Shown here piece after piece: positions 28,072-36,796 of a stretch of DNA of 64,000 nt (the stretch's first letter is position 1; every line of letters begins with the position of its first letter). Source of the stretch: Dissulfuribacter thermophilus. Lineage in GTDB: Bacteria; Desulfobacterota; Dissulfuribacteria; Dissulfuribacterales; Dissulfuribacteraceae. Location: positions 119,205-183,204 of the forward strand of contig NZ_MAGO01000007.1 of assembly GCF_001687335.1 (NCBI RefSeq). Direction: 5' to 3'. The position numbers were made by a program, and so were the translations under genes. The notes beneath the pieces were generated by a model that worked only from the letters and a program-made list of their open reading frames with translations, was not told the origin of the DNA and did no database searches.

Positions 28072-28327
28072 CCTAAGTCCTGTACGACAAAAGGGGGCAA
28101 AAATGAATTTTATATATTTTAACAGCCAGTTGCATGACTGTAAGCCAGTAAATAAAATTGACTTTTTCAGTGAATTGAACAGGCTATATTTTTTGCCCCC
28201 TTTTGATGCCTTTCGAGATAGGCGATTTTGCTCAGGTCTCTTCGTTGGCGGGGGCTTGAAGTACCTAAGAACGTTTGCCCCCTTCCGCCTTATTTTTTGG
28301 GTAAACTCGCCCATTGTAGGATTTAAG
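28072..28327. repeat. dispersed palindromic repeat, copy C, between mlaE and mlaF
   Basis: This copy has inverted ends CCTAAGTCCTG and TGTAGGATTTAAG, a perfect inner inverted repeat AAAAGGGGGCAAAAA (from 28089) with TTTTTGCCCCCTTTT (to 28204), and a second hairpin GGGGGC (28250-28255) - TTGAAGTA loop - GCCCCC (28277-28282). The segment TTGCTCAGGTCTCTTCGTTG matches the copy at 59.9 kb nearly base for base. A reading frame across it appears to be an accident. Confidence 0.7.
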
Positions 28328-28341
28328 ATTAAGAGTTAACG

Positions 28342-29583
28342 ATGGCACAAAAAACACCGTTAATCGAATTTGTGGATGTGAAAAAGGCCTTTGGAGAAAA
28401 GGTTGTTTTAGATGGGGTATCATGCGCCTTTTATGAGGGTGAGATAACTACGATTATTGGTAAAAGTGGAGTAGGTAAAAGCGTTTTTTTGAAGCATATC
28501 GTGGGACTTTTAAAGCCTGATTCAGGCCAGATAAGAGTTAGGGGAGTGCCCTTATCAAAGATGGATCGTGAATCATTAAAGGCCTTTAAAAAAAGCATCA
28601 GCTACATGTTTCAAAGTAATGCCCTTTTTGATTCTATGACGATCTATGAAAATATAGCCTTGCCCTTAGTTGAAAGGAGGCAACTGACTAAGGCACAGAT
28701 CGACGAAAAGGTACGCTCTAAGGTAGAGCAACTGGAATTGGGAGACGTGCTCAGCAAATATCCATCCCAGATTTCTGGAGGAATGCAAAAGAGGGTGGCC
28801 CTTGCTAGGGCATTAATAACAGATCCTAAGATAGTCCTTTTTGATGAACCTACAGCTGGCCTTGATCCACTTAGAAAAAATGCGGTTTTCAGTATGGTAC
28901 ATCATTATCAGAAGAGTTTTGGATTTACGGGTATTATTGTAAGCCACGATATCCCAGATGTGTTTTATATATCGGACAGAGTAGCTATTTTAGAAGGTGG
29001 GAAGATTATATTTCAGGGGTCTCCAATGGCATTGGAGCAAAGCCCAGATCCTACTGTAAAATTATTTATTGGTGGGGAAATGGGACTTATCGATGAATTA
29101 ACTGGCCTCCTTACCCGAGCAGAGATGGAGTATAGAGTGAGGCATGAAATGGTTTTAAGGGAGGCTAGGGGAGTGCCTATGAAAATGGGGCTTTTTTCAG
29201 TGGGAAACCTTGAAGAGATTGATGAACACGTGGGACATATTGCAAGTCATAAGATATTTCAGTGTCTTGCCGGAGAACTTATTGAATTTTTTGGAAAAAA
29301 TGTGGTTGCAGGCAGGTGCGGTCCCAGTGAAATATTAGTTTTATTTCCAATAACTGGAAATAAGTTCAGCGAAGGTTTTCTCAAGGAACTTTCGCAAAGG
29401 CTTAAGAAAAAGCCATTTTTGCAAAAAAATACCTACTCAAGAGTATGTAGAGATTTCAATATCCGAGGAGCTGTACGGGAATTCAGAGGAAAAAAATCGT
29501 TTGAGGAGATTATATGCAACCTCAGGGAGAGTCTAAAGGATATTGCTGCATTAAGGTGTAATAGGGAGAGCAATAATGAATAG
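28342..29583 (+). CDS. mlaF: MlaF ATPase fused to a degenerate GGDEF domain
   Basis: Residues 1-245 are a complete ABC ATPase of the MlaF type: Walker A GKSGVGKS (40-47), Q91, signature ISGGMQKR (144-151), Walker B IVLFDEP (164-170) and H202. MlaF normally ends near 270 residues, but this protein continues to 413. Residues 250-405 follow the GGDEF-domain pattern: DELTGLLTR (251-259), FSVGNLEEIDEHVGH (about 285-299), then RCGPSEILVLFP (325-336) where GGDEF and its flanks should be, and a FEEIICNLRESL helix. The GGDEF motif reads GPSEI, so cyclase activity is unlikely; nucleotide or c-di-GMP sensing is possible (inference). The stop overlaps mlaD by 8 bp. Confidence 0.9.
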   Translation: MAQKTPLIEFVDVKKAFGEKVVLDGVSCAFYEGEITTIIGKSGVGKSVFLKHIVGLLKPDSGQIRVRGVPLSKMDRESLKAFKKSISYMFQSNALFDSMTIYENIALPLVERRQLTKAQIDEKVRSKVEQLELGDVLSKYPSQISGGMQKRVALARALITDPKIVLFDEPTAGLDPLRKNAVFSMVHHYQKSFGFTGIIVSHDIPDVFYISDRVAILEGGKIIFQGSPMALEQSPDPTVKLFIGGEMGLIDELTGLLTRAEMEYRVRHEMVLREARGVPMKMGLFSVGNLEEIDEHVGHIASHKIFQCLAGELIEFFGKNVVAGRCGPSEILVLFPITGNKFSEGFLKELSQRLKKKPFLQKNTYSRVCRDFNIRGAVREFRGKKSFEEIICNLRESLKDIAALRCNRESNNE

Positions 29584-30049
29584 ATATAAAATAGAGACAG
29601 CAGTAGGGCTATTTGTTTTTATTGGAATAGTTTGCATTGCATACCTTACAATCAAACTTGGTAAGATGGAATTGATTGGATCGAATTATTATATTGTTTA
29701 TGCCCAGTTTGATTCGGTTTCTGGTCTAAAGAAAGATAGTAACGTTGAAATAGCAGGGGTCCCCGTAGGGAGGGTATCTTCTATTAAGCTGGATCCGAAA
29801 GAGAAGATAGCAATTGTGGGGCTAAAAATTGCAAAAGACATCAAACTCGAGGATGATTGCATTGCCTCAATTAAAACCCGAGGCCTTATTGGAGATAAAT
29901 TTGTAAAGATTATTCCTGGCGGTTCCGATACTTTTTTAAAACCAGGAGATACCATTGTAGATACTGAATCGGCTGTGGATATAGAGGACCTTATTGGAAA
30001 GTATGTTTTTGGAAATGTAGATAATACTAATGATAAGGAGTTACAATGA
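29576..30049 (+). CDS. mlaD: MlaD-type MCE domain lipid-binding protein
   Basis: The 157-residue protein has an N-terminal transmembrane anchor (about 8-27) and a single MCE domain (VYAQFDSVSGLKKDSNVEIAG, and VGRVSSIKLD), ending in a short acidic tail. MlaD forms the periplasmic hexameric ring on MlaE. Length is close to that of E. coli MlaD. It overlaps mlaF (8 bp) and mlaC (4 bp). Confidence 0.93.
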   Translation: MNRYKIETAVGLFVFIGIVCIAYLTIKLGKMELIGSNYYIVYAQFDSVSGLKKDSNVEIAGVPVGRVSSIKLDPKEKIAIVGLKIAKDIKLEDDCIASIKTRGLIGDKFVKIIPGGSDTFLKPGDTIVDTESAVDIEDLIGKYVFGNVDNTNDKELQ

Positions 30050-30684
30050 AAAGAAACAGCGTTATTTTACCAATAATATTACTAACAGTTGCATTAAATT
30101 TTGGAATAGCCTTTGCTAATAACTCTTTTAAGGGGCCTCAACAAGTCGTACAAACTGCTATCGATTCTGTAATAGAGACCCTCAAAAAGTATCCGTGTAT
30201 AAACAAAGCAGATGCAAATTGTAAGAAACAAAAGGATAGAATCCATGAAATTGCGGGAAAATTTATAGATTTTGATCAGGTTGGAAAATTGGCATTAGGC
30301 CGTTTTAGGCGGCACTTTTCAAAGGAAGAATGGCAAGAATTTAAGATACTATTTCGAGAGTTACTAGAGAATACATATATGAAACGTCTTCAGGAATATT
30401 CTGGAGAAAAGATTGTCTTTGAAAGTGTAAGGCGACTTTCCGAAGTTAAGGCCCAGGTTGACACCAAGGTTATATCCAGCACAAAATCTATTCCTGTATC
30501 CTACAGACTTGTGAAAAGGGATGGTTGTTGGAAGGTCTATGACATCCTAGTAGAAGGTGTCAGCCTTCTAAAAAATTACAGACAGCAATTTACAAGTATT
30601 TTGCGTTCCAAGAAGCCTGCTTATTTAAACAAACTTCTTGAACGCAAAGTGGCTTCCCTTGAAAAGGGAGATGGAGGTGAGTAA
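30046..30684 (+). CDS. mlaC: periplasmic phospholipid shuttle MlaC
   Basis: The 212-residue protein has a signal peptide (cleavage near AFA, residue 25) and the MlaC/Ttg2D fold: FDQVGKLALGRFRRHFSKEEW, FRELLENTYMKRL, and WKVYDILVEGVSLLKNYRQQF. It carries phospholipid between MlaA and MlaFEDB. An insertion KYPCINKADANCKKQ supplies two cysteines that may form a disulfide. Confidence 0.92.
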   Translation: MKRNSVILPIILLTVALNFGIAFANNSFKGPQQVVQTAIDSVIETLKKYPCINKADANCKKQKDRIHEIAGKFIDFDQVGKLALGRFRRHFSKEEWQEFKILFRELLENTYMKRLQEYSGEKIVFESVRRLSEVKAQVDTKVISSTKSIPVSYRLVKRDGCWKVYDILVEGVSLLKNYRQQFTSILRSKKPAYLNKLLERKVASLEKGDGGE

Positions 30685-31430
30685 TGAGGAAGTTTGTTGT
30701 ATTTGTTGGATTATTTTTTTTATCCCTGGGACAAGTTGTGAATTCTGTAGCTGGAACTGTTGAAACTGGTATTTATAATGACGTGGACTCTGAAGGATTT
30801 GAGGAATATGAAGGAGATCAGATTGAGCAAATAAGTGATCCGTTAGAAGGATTTAATAGAGCTGTTTTTACCTTTAATGATAGACTCTACTTTTGGGTGT
30901 TAAAGCCAGTTTCAGTTGGCTATGGCAAAGTAGTTCCTGAGATTGTGAGGCGTGGAGTCAAGAATTTCTTTTATAATTTGAATTATCCAATGAGATTTGT
31001 GGGAGCTGTCACCCAGTTGAAGGCAAAAAAGGCAGCTATGGAGACATTTAGATTCTTGACGAATACTGTCTTTGGTCTTGGAGGGCTAATAGATTATTCT
31101 GGTGTGTTTCCCGATTTCAAAGTATCTGAAGAAGATACTGGACAGACCCTTGGATACTATGGTGTTGGAAATGGAATTTATATTGTATGGCCATTCCTCG
31201 GGCCAATGAGCCTTAGAGATACTCTTGGATTCTCAATAGATTATTTCTTGCAACCAGTAAGTTATATAAACCCAATTTACTTGTCATTCGGTGTTCGTTC
31301 CTATGAGGTTGTAAATAAGACTAGTTTTGAGATTGGTGACTATGAGGCAATTAAAAAGTCTTCTTTAGATCCCTATATTGCAATTAGAGATGCCTATTTA
31401 CAGTACAGGGCCTCTCAAGTTGCGAAATAG
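30684..31430 (+). CDS. mlaA: outer-membrane lipid-asymmetry protein MlaA
   Basis: The 248-residue protein has the VacJ/MlaA signature DPLEGFNRAVFTFNDRLY, with GVKNFFYNLNYP, LGYYGVGNGIYIVWPFLGP and SLRDTLG following. MlaA removes phospholipid from the outer leaflet of the outer membrane. The leader is a signal peptide without an obvious lipobox (ends SVAG), whereas E. coli MlaA is a lipoprotein. It ends the mla operon and is followed by a strong hairpin. Confidence 0.93.
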   Translation: MRKFVVFVGLFFLSLGQVVNSVAGTVETGIYNDVDSEGFEEYEGDQIEQISDPLEGFNRAVFTFNDRLYFWVLKPVSVGYGKVVPEIVRRGVKNFFYNLNYPMRFVGAVTQLKAKKAAMETFRFLTNTVFGLGGLIDYSGVFPDFKVSEEDTGQTLGYYGVGNGIYIVWPFLGPMSLRDTLGFSIDYFLQPVSYINPIYLSFGVRSYEVVNKTSFEIGDYEAIKKSSLDPYIAIRDAYLQYRASQVAK

Positions 31431-31482
31431 GGTTCTTGGTCGTAATGTCGCAGCTATAGACACCTCTGACGGAGACATAGAC

Positions 31483-31516
31483 ATTTTCCACTCTGGCATA
31501 TGCCAGAGTGGGAAAA
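31483..31516. terminator. palindromic hairpin after the mla operon
   Basis: TTTTCCACTCTGGCAT and ATGCCAGAGTGGGAAAA form an almost perfect 16-bp palindrome about 55 bp after the mlaA stop, flanked by A and T runs. It would fold as a strong stem on either strand and probably terminates mla transcription. Confidence 0.65.
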
Positions 31517-31570
31517 TATTTTAATGGTCTTCGTAGGCCTGGGTCAGGCTATTGAGATTAGTTCGAAATT

Positions 31571-31706
31571 TGGACCTGCAAGGGGCTCAAAATTTTAATG
31601 AATCTCTTAAGTTATCACGAAGTTGAAGCAAATAGTACCGTCTGCACTCCTTCCGCATCATAAATTTTTGGCAAAATTGCGAACTGCATAATTTGGGATT
31701 ATTAGA
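31571..31706. repeat. dispersed palindromic repeat, degenerate copy D
   Basis: The segment contains GGGGCTCAAAATTTTAATG, TTGAAGCA, TTTTTGGCAAAATTGCGAACTGCA and the end TAATTTGGGATTA. The order and words match the copy at 59.8-60.0 kb, and the right end is the complement of the left end of the copy at 37.43 kb (ATCCCAAATTATGCA). It occupies most of the 31431-31856 gap together with the terminator; no gene is seen there. Confidence 0.55.
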
Positions 31707-31856
31707 TAAAATTATAATTTGTTCTTGGATTTATGAAACTCCAAGGGGTATGATGTATTTTGAACTAGATGGGTTCTCTGGAGTACTGGTGTAAAATATG
31801 TTGATATTTCAACTTGATTCATTATCATTTAAAAAAAGTAGGTAGGGGGACGGGTA

Positions 31857-32045
31857 ATGAAGGTCATTCAGATTAGAGAAAAGGCCAAGGCTCTTAAGGT
31901 GAAAAATTATTCTCGAATGAGAAAAGTTGACCTTATTAGGGCAGTCCAGCTTGCAGAAGGTAATACTGATTGTTTTAAAAGGATCAATGAATGTGGACAA
32001 ATGGATTGCCTATGGCGTAGTGACTGCCAGGAAGACAACACTTAA
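31857..32045 (+). CDS. Rho_N/SAP-like small cysteine protein
   Basis: The 62-residue protein begins with a helix-extended-loop-helix segment like the Rho N-terminal/SAP domain (IREKAKALKVKNYSRMRKVDLIRAVQLAEG), which in Rho and SAP proteins binds nucleic acid. A C-terminal cluster C-x8-C-x4-C-x5-C (about residues 43-58; DCLWRSDCQED) could bind metal. Small proteins of this layout are known to me from sulfate-reducer genomes, without a defined function. A G-rich ribosome-binding site precedes the ATG. It stands alone between convergent operons. Confidence 0.75.
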   Translation: MKVIQIREKAKALKVKNYSRMRKVDLIRAVQLAEGNTDCFKRINECGQMDCLWRSDCQEDNT

Positions 32046-32092
32046 ATAGTTTTTTCGTCTTCTTTGGTCTTTGGCAAGAGATTGATTAGTGC

Positions 32093-32575
32093 CTACAATT
32101 TAAATGGGCTATTGGGGTCATTCTCATATCGAATTTCATCCACTGGACCTCTTTTGCCTTCACCTGCATATAGCTTGTTAGGAGCATTGAAAACAAGGCC
32201 AGGGCCGGGGCCTATTGATTTATAACCGTGAACCACCCCTGGCGGTACGATTATCATCTTAGGAGAGTCTTGGCCTGCAAAGATTATCTGTCTGGTCATG
32301 TATGTTTCTGAGTGAGATCTATTGTCCCAAAGCACCACCTTGAAATTTCCGGGTCCTATAAAGCAAAAGATATCAGTCTGTTCTTTATGTGCATGTGGCC
32401 CCCTTGTAATCCCAGGATTTGTCATGGAGGCATAGGCCATCTGGGGATGAATTTCGTAATAGAGCTCGTCATGTCTATAAAGCTCACAGAGCCATCCCCT
32501 CTCATCTAAAAATTTTTTTAGATCTCTTACTATTACTCCATCTATAATTCCGTCAATAAAACTGTTCTTCTCCAT
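32093..32575 (-). CDS. RmlC-like dTDP-sugar epimerase / cupin
   Basis: The 160-residue protein has the RmlC cupin fold: DERGWLCELYR, the SMTNPGITRGPHAHKEQTD strand that carries the catalytic/metal-like histidine, VVLWDNR and PPGVVHGYKS. RmlC enzymes epimerise C3 and C5 of dTDP-4-keto-6-deoxyglucose; the shorter length and altered residues also fit related 4-keto-sugar isomerases. It is the last gene of the pyrR operon, 3 bp after a sugar-1-phosphate thymidylyltransferase. No RmlB or RmlD gene is nearby. Confidence 0.75.
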   Translation of the reverse strand: MEKNSFIDGIIDGVIVRDLKKFLDERGWLCELYRHDELYYEIHPQMAYASMTNPGITRGPHAHKEQTDIFCFIGPGNFKVVLWDNRSHSETYMTRQIIFAGQDSPKMIIVPPGVVHGYKSIGPGPGLVFNAPNKLYAGEGKRGPVDEIRYENDPNSPFKL

Positions 32576-32578
32576 TTC

Positions 32579-33646
32579 TTATACCTCTACTAGTGAGTGA
32601 TCTCCGATCATTAGTTGCAGGGCTGATACTAGACCTGCTGCCTTTTTTACTTTTGCGTGGCGTCCTATCAAGCTATCTTCAAGACGCTCTATATTTTCTA
32701 CTATAGCATTTGAAAGGATAACAGTGTGTTGGACTACTGACCGTATTATTGAACTATTAGGTCCTATGCTTGTAAATGGCCCGATGAAAGAATCTTTTAT
32801 GATAGTCCCCCGGCCTATTACACATGGCCCTCTGACAACACTATTTTCGATAATAGCATCCTCTTCAAGGCGGACGCGACCTTCTACAGTGCTTTTGGTA
32901 TCAATTTTACCCTTGATTTCCCTTTTGATGTAGTCATCTAGAACCACTCTGTTTGCCTTTAGAAAATCATCTTTTTTCCCGGTATCCAACCACCATCCTT
33001 CCAGGATTTTTCCTTCTACCCTTTTACCTTTATTGATAAGCACCTGTATTGCATCTGTAATTTCAAGTTCACCTCGCCAGGAAGGCCGTATCGAGTTTAT
33101 GGCGTCATGAATTGCTGGAGAAAAGAGATATACTCCAACAAGTGCGAGATTCGATGGAGGCACCTTTGGTTTTTCCACAAGTTTTTCAATAGTGCCATCG
33201 TTTCCCAGCATTGCTACACCGAAACGTGTAGGGTCATGGACCTCTTTTAAAAAAATTAGGGCATCAGGACTTGTTTTATTAAACACCTCCAGGGCATCTG
33301 TTAGGCCTGTGCCTAAAAGATTGTCTCCTAAATACATTACAAAGGGGCTATCTTCTAAAAATGACCTTGCTGTTTTTACTGCATGGGCAAGGCCAAGTGG
33401 TTGTTCTTGCAAAATGAACTCGATGTTTACACCCCATTTTCCACCGTTTCCAAGATATTGCCTGACTTCATCTTGCGTCTCAGGGGCGACAATGACACCA
33501 ACTTCACGAATACCTGCCTCGCTGATGTGGTTCATTACATAACCGAGAATCGGCTGATTGGCTACAGGTACCAATTGTTTTGCCATGGTATGGGTAAGGG
33601 GTCTAAGTCTTGTCCCCCTGCCACCACTAAGAACCAGCGCCTTCAA
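32579..33646 (-). CDS. glucose-1-phosphate thymidylyltransferase, long form
   Basis: The 355-residue enzyme has the nucleotidyltransferase signature GGRGTRLRPLT, the DNL metal site (YLGDNLLG), EKP and the product-binding WWLDTGKKDDFL, followed by a left-handed beta-helix (about 250-355). This is the long RmlA-like form that couples dTTP and a sugar 1-phosphate. The start is unusual: TTG at 33646, with AAGGAGGG eight bases upstream; the frame also has a TTG at 33667 without a site. It overlaps tsaE by 20 bp. Confidence 0.88.
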   Translation of the reverse strand: MKALVLSGGRGTRLRPLTHTMAKQLVPVANQPILGYVMNHISEAGIREVGVIVAPETQDEVRQYLGNGGKWGVNIEFILQEQPLGLAHAVKTARSFLEDSPFVMYLGDNLLGTGLTDALEVFNKTSPDALIFLKEVHDPTRFGVAMLGNDGTIEKLVEKPKVPPSNLALVGVYLFSPAIHDAINSIRPSWRGELEITDAIQVLINKGKRVEGKILEGWWLDTGKKDDFLKANRVVLDDYIKREIKGKIDTKSTVEGRVRLEEDAIIENSVVRGPCVIGRGTIIKDSFIGPFTSIGPNSSIIRSVVQHTVILSNAIVENIERLEDSLIGRHAKVKKAAGLVSALQLMIGDHSLVEV

Positions 33647-34151
33647 TAGTGATTCCCTCCTTCTCAAGGCATTCTTTTAACAAAATCAGCCTTTGTTCCC
33701 ACGAATTCATATTGGCTCGAAATTCAACAATTCTCTCATCACTGTCGCCCAGAGGTGGAAAGCTGATTTCAATTTCAAGGGGTGCAAGATCCTGCCTTGC
33801 TGATTCTTCTAAAAACTCTGCCCATTCGAGCATTACTAGATATGTCCCCTGATCAATATAATCATAAAGGCCTGTTTCTACGAGATCTCCTCCCTCTCCT
33901 ATCCTATAGAGATCTCCATGTACAATAGGCATATCAGCACCATCATATTGGTGTAAAATGGAAAAAGTCGGGCTCGTAACAAGCCTTTTATCTACTCCAA
34001 GATTGCTCAGTGTCTCCCTAATAAGGGTGGTTTTACCTGCTCCAAGATCCCCTGTAAAAAGGATTAAATCTCCTTTTTTTAGGAGTTTTGAAATGCACTT
34101 TCCTAGAGCGCGCGTTTGGGATAGGTTTTTTACCAAAACTGTCAGTCTCAT
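33627..34151 (-). CDS. tsaE: tRNA threonylcarbamoyladenosine ATPase TsaE
   Basis: The 174-residue P-loop protein has Walker A GDLGAGKTT (about 34-42), the switch-like SPTFSILHQY and the conserved HGDLYRIG and LVMLEWAE segments. TsaE hydrolyses ATP in the TsaBDE complex that makes t6A37 in tRNA. The protein has a C-terminal extension (from about residue 150) that overlaps the downstream gene's ribosome-binding site and start. Confidence 0.92.
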   Translation of the reverse strand: MRLTVLVKNLSQTRALGKCISKLLKKGDLILFTGDLGAGKTTLIRETLSNLGVDKRLVTSPTFSILHQYDGADMPIVHGDLYRIGEGGDLVETGLYDYIDQGTYLVMLEWAEFLEESARQDLAPLEIEISFPPLGDSDERIVEFRANMNSWEQRLILLKECLEKEGITIEGAGS

Positions 34152-34155
34152 AGTC

Positions 34156-34914
34156 TTATTGGATCAGCCTCTTTTTCATTAGTTTTGCTGCAATAATAAT
34201 ACTGGCCAAGGAGTATGTTGATAGCACTATGATATCTGAGATCTTAATAAGGTTTGGAGATCCGTAACAGAGTTTTCTGGAGATCTCTACTGCCCCTGAA
34301 AGGGGAAGAAGTTTTATCACGAGCTTAGCCCACATGCCAAGTGTTTCAACTGGGAAAAAGATACCTGAAAAGAGAAAAAGAGGCGTGATTAAAAGCGAGG
34401 TGAAGTAGTTAAAAAATTCATAGTTTGTTGCCAAGGCAGTCATAATTAGTCCTGTTGATGAAAAGATGATGCCTTCAAGGAAGAGGACGGGGACAATAAA
34501 AATGGTCCACCATGACGGTATAATGCCAAAAAGTGGTATTGCCATTAACATGATGAGCCCTGAAATAAGGCCCTTTGTGGCCCCCCAAACTATTTCTCCT
34601 AATGTAAGATCCAAAACGTTTACAGGAGTCATGAGGATGGCATGAAAGGTCTTTTGGGTTGATAGTCGCGTGTACGAGCCATAAGTTGCCTCAAATGCGG
34701 CACTATACATAACTGAAGAGGCAATTAGCCCAGGTGCAATAAATTGTAGATACGTCATGCCCTCAATTTCAGGGACATTTCGGCCCAGACCATAGCCCAT
34801 GGCAAGTAGAAAGAGAAATGGCTGCCCCAGGTTACCTATGAGGCTTGCCTGAATATGCTTTTTCCATACCCAGAAGTTTCTTAGCCAGACCTTTGTGAAT
34901 AACAGCGATTTCAT
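34156..34914 (-). CDS. ABC-2 type exporter permease
   Basis: The 252-residue membrane protein has six predicted helices and the ABC-2 pattern: an N-terminal amphipathic segment (FWVWKKHIQASLIGNLGQP), YLQFIAPGLIASSVMYSA, and the re-entrant SGIFFPVETLGMWA. With the adjacent ATPase it forms an exporter of the NodJ/DrrB type. Substrate unknown. It overlaps the ATPase gene by 4 bp. Confidence 0.85.
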   Translation of the reverse strand: MKSLLFTKVWLRNFWVWKKHIQASLIGNLGQPFLFLLAMGYGLGRNVPEIEGMTYLQFIAPGLIASSVMYSAAFEATYGSYTRLSTQKTFHAILMTPVNVLDLTLGEIVWGATKGLISGLIMLMAIPLFGIIPSWWTIFIVPVLFLEGIIFSSTGLIMTALATNYEFFNYFTSLLITPLFLFSGIFFPVETLGMWAKLVIKLLPLSGAVEISRKLCYGSPNLIKISDIIVLSTYSLASIIIAAKLMKKRLIQ

Positions 34915-35837
34915 CCTTCTACGAACTTTCTGCCAGTATAGCGCAAAAATAGATCCTCCAAATTTGCTGGTCTTTTGATGACGTGGCTGAATCTAAGACT
35001 AAGGCGTTCAGCTTCTGGGCAAGGCCCTTTTGTGTAAATGTACAGTCTTGTTCCGTGAATTTCAAAGGTGCAGTTACACCCACTGAGTTCTTTCTGTAAG
35101 ATGGTGAGGTCAAAATCATCGCGTTCCACCTCAAATACGCTATCGCCAACGTGCTCTGCGATTAGAGCTTGTGGTTCTCCTTCAATGAGCTTTTTGCCTT
35201 GTTCCATGATTATCACGTGATCCGCCAACCGTGAAACCTCTTCCATATAATGACTTGTAAGGAGCATGGTGGTGCCCTCACGTTTCAAAATGTCTAGCCT
35301 ATCCCAGATTAGGTGTCTTGCCTGTGGGTCAAGTCCTATAGTGGGTTCATCCAATATGAGGAGTAGTGGTTCGTTTATGAGGGCCCTTGCAATAATAAGA
35401 CGCCTTCTCTGGCCACCTGAAAGGTTCTGAATAATTTCGTTATGCCTAGACTCTAGAGCAAAGAATCTCAGGAGTTCTTTTGCACGCTTTAGGGCAAGGT
35501 GTCGTGGAATGCGAAAATAAGAGGCATAGATAATCAAGTTTTCGAGTACTGTTAGATCAGGGTCCAAATTATCTGATTGTGGAGCAACGCCTATCTTCTG
35601 TTTTATTGTACTTAAATGGTTTGAAAGTGATTGCCCAAAGATTGTTATCTTGCCCTTTGTTGGTATAACCAATCCCAAGATCATATTTATGGTCGTAGTC
35701 TTTCCAGCTCCATTGGGTCCCAAGAGGGCTATGCATTTTCCTTCTTCAACAGATAAATCCAGGCCATGGACAGCAAGTCGATTTTCAAAGACCTTTGTTA
35801 GACCTTCGATCCTTATGATTGGTAGCTTTTTCTGCAT
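34911..35837 (-). CDS. ABC-2 type exporter ATPase
   Basis: The 308-residue ATPase has Walker A GPNGAGKTT, Q-loop, signature LSGGQRRR, Walker B LLILDEPTIGLDP and the H-loop (LLTSHYMEE). The C-terminal ~85 residues form the accessory domain seen in NodI/DrrA-type exporters. It partners the permease downstream. The start overlaps the end of pdxA by 25 bp. Confidence 0.9.
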   Translation of the reverse strand: MQKKLPIIRIEGLTKVFENRLAVHGLDLSVEEGKCIALLGPNGAGKTTTINMILGLVIPTKGKITIFGQSLSNHLSTIKQKIGVAPQSDNLDPDLTVLENLIIYASYFRIPRHLALKRAKELLRFFALESRHNEIIQNLSGGQRRRLIIARALINEPLLLILDEPTIGLDPQARHLIWDRLDILKREGTTMLLTSHYMEEVSRLADHVIIMEQGKKLIEGEPQALIAEHVGDSVFEVERDDFDLTILQKELSGCNCTFEIHGTRLYIYTKGPCPEAERLSLRFSHVIKRPANLEDLFLRYTGRKFVEG

Positions 35838-36796
35838 TGGACTATGAATTTGGCGGTATTTATTGCTGCTTCAAGGCTAATGGGATTGGCTGTTCCCGAT
35901 CCGGCAATGTCATAGGCGGTGCCATGATCCACAGAAGTCCTGACAATGGGGAGATTGAGGGTGACATTTACTCCATCTTCAAAGTGGACCAATTTTAGTG
36001 GTATTAGCCCTTGATCATGGTATTGGGCAACACATGCGTGAAATTCTCCCTTGAGCGCCCTGTAAAACACGGTGTCAGGCGGATATGGTCCACTACAGTC
36101 TATGCCCTTTTCTCTGGCCTTTTCTATAGCAGGTTTTATTATTCTATCATCTTCATCTCCAAACAGCCCACCTTCCCCTGCATGTGGGTTAAGGCCTGAG
36201 ACTGCAATTTTGGGCGAGGACACTCCAAAGTCCTTTTTTAGTGATTCATTGACTATGGTGATGGTCTTAAAGACCTTTTCCTCAGTGATGAGTTTTGGAA
36301 CTTCGCGAAGCTTGCAGTGGATAGTTACCAGCACAACCGCAAGCCGTGGCCCTCTTAGCATCATGAGGTAATCTTTTGTATTGGTTAGTTCCCCCAGGAT
36401 TTCGGTGTGTCCAGGATAAGGTAAGCCGCAAAGGCGAAGCCCTTCTTTTGTTATGGGGCAGGTTACAACTGCACTTATTTGGTTATTTAACGCTGCCTTA
36501 GTAGCAGCCACCACATATTCATAGGAGGCCATGCCTGTAATGGGTGTTGCCTTACCTACTGGGATCTCATTAGGATCAAGGTTTGTAACGGGGATTAGAG
36601 GAATCCCATAATCTTTTGATTCTAGATCTACTAAGGGGACATCGAATCCCACAAACTCCATGGCCCTTTTGAGGATTCCAGGATCCCCATATACTACCAC
36701 CCTTTTTTGGATCATCCAGTCAGGATTTTTTGAAAAGACCTTTATGATTATTTCAGGGCCAATCCCTGCTGGACAGCCCATGGTAATTCCAATCAT
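35813..36796 (-). CDS. pdxA: 4-hydroxythreonine-4-phosphate dehydrogenase
   Basis: This 327-residue enzyme acts in DXP-dependent pyridoxal 5'-phosphate synthesis. It has MGCPAGIGPEI at the N-terminus, the zinc-ligand motif GYPGHTEIL variant (LPYPGHTEILGEL), VSGLNPHAGEGG, CVAQYHDQGLIPLK and VRTSVDHGTAYDIAG. Its ATG directly follows the pyrR TGA, which implies coupled translation. Confidence 0.94.
   Translation of the reverse strand: MIGITMGCPAGIGPEIIIKVFSKNPDWMIQKRVVVYGDPGILKRAMEFVGFDVPLVDLESKDYGIPLIPVTNLDPNEIPVGKATPITGMASYEYVVAATKAALNNQISAVVTCPITKEGLRLCGLPYPGHTEILGELTNTKDYLMMLRGPRLAVVLVTIHCKLREVPKLITEEKVFKTITIVNESLKKDFGVSSPKIAVSGLNPHAGEGGLFGDEDDRIIKPAIEKAREKGIDCSGPYPPDTVFYRALKGEFHACVAQYHDQGLIPLKLVHFEDGVNVTLNLPIVRTSVDHGTAYDIAGSGTANPISLEAAINTAKFIVQCRKSYQS

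Noticed and set aside
28103..28339. Open frames on both strands between mlaE and mlaF
   Set aside because: They coincide with the inverted repeats of copy C, which explain the long openness.
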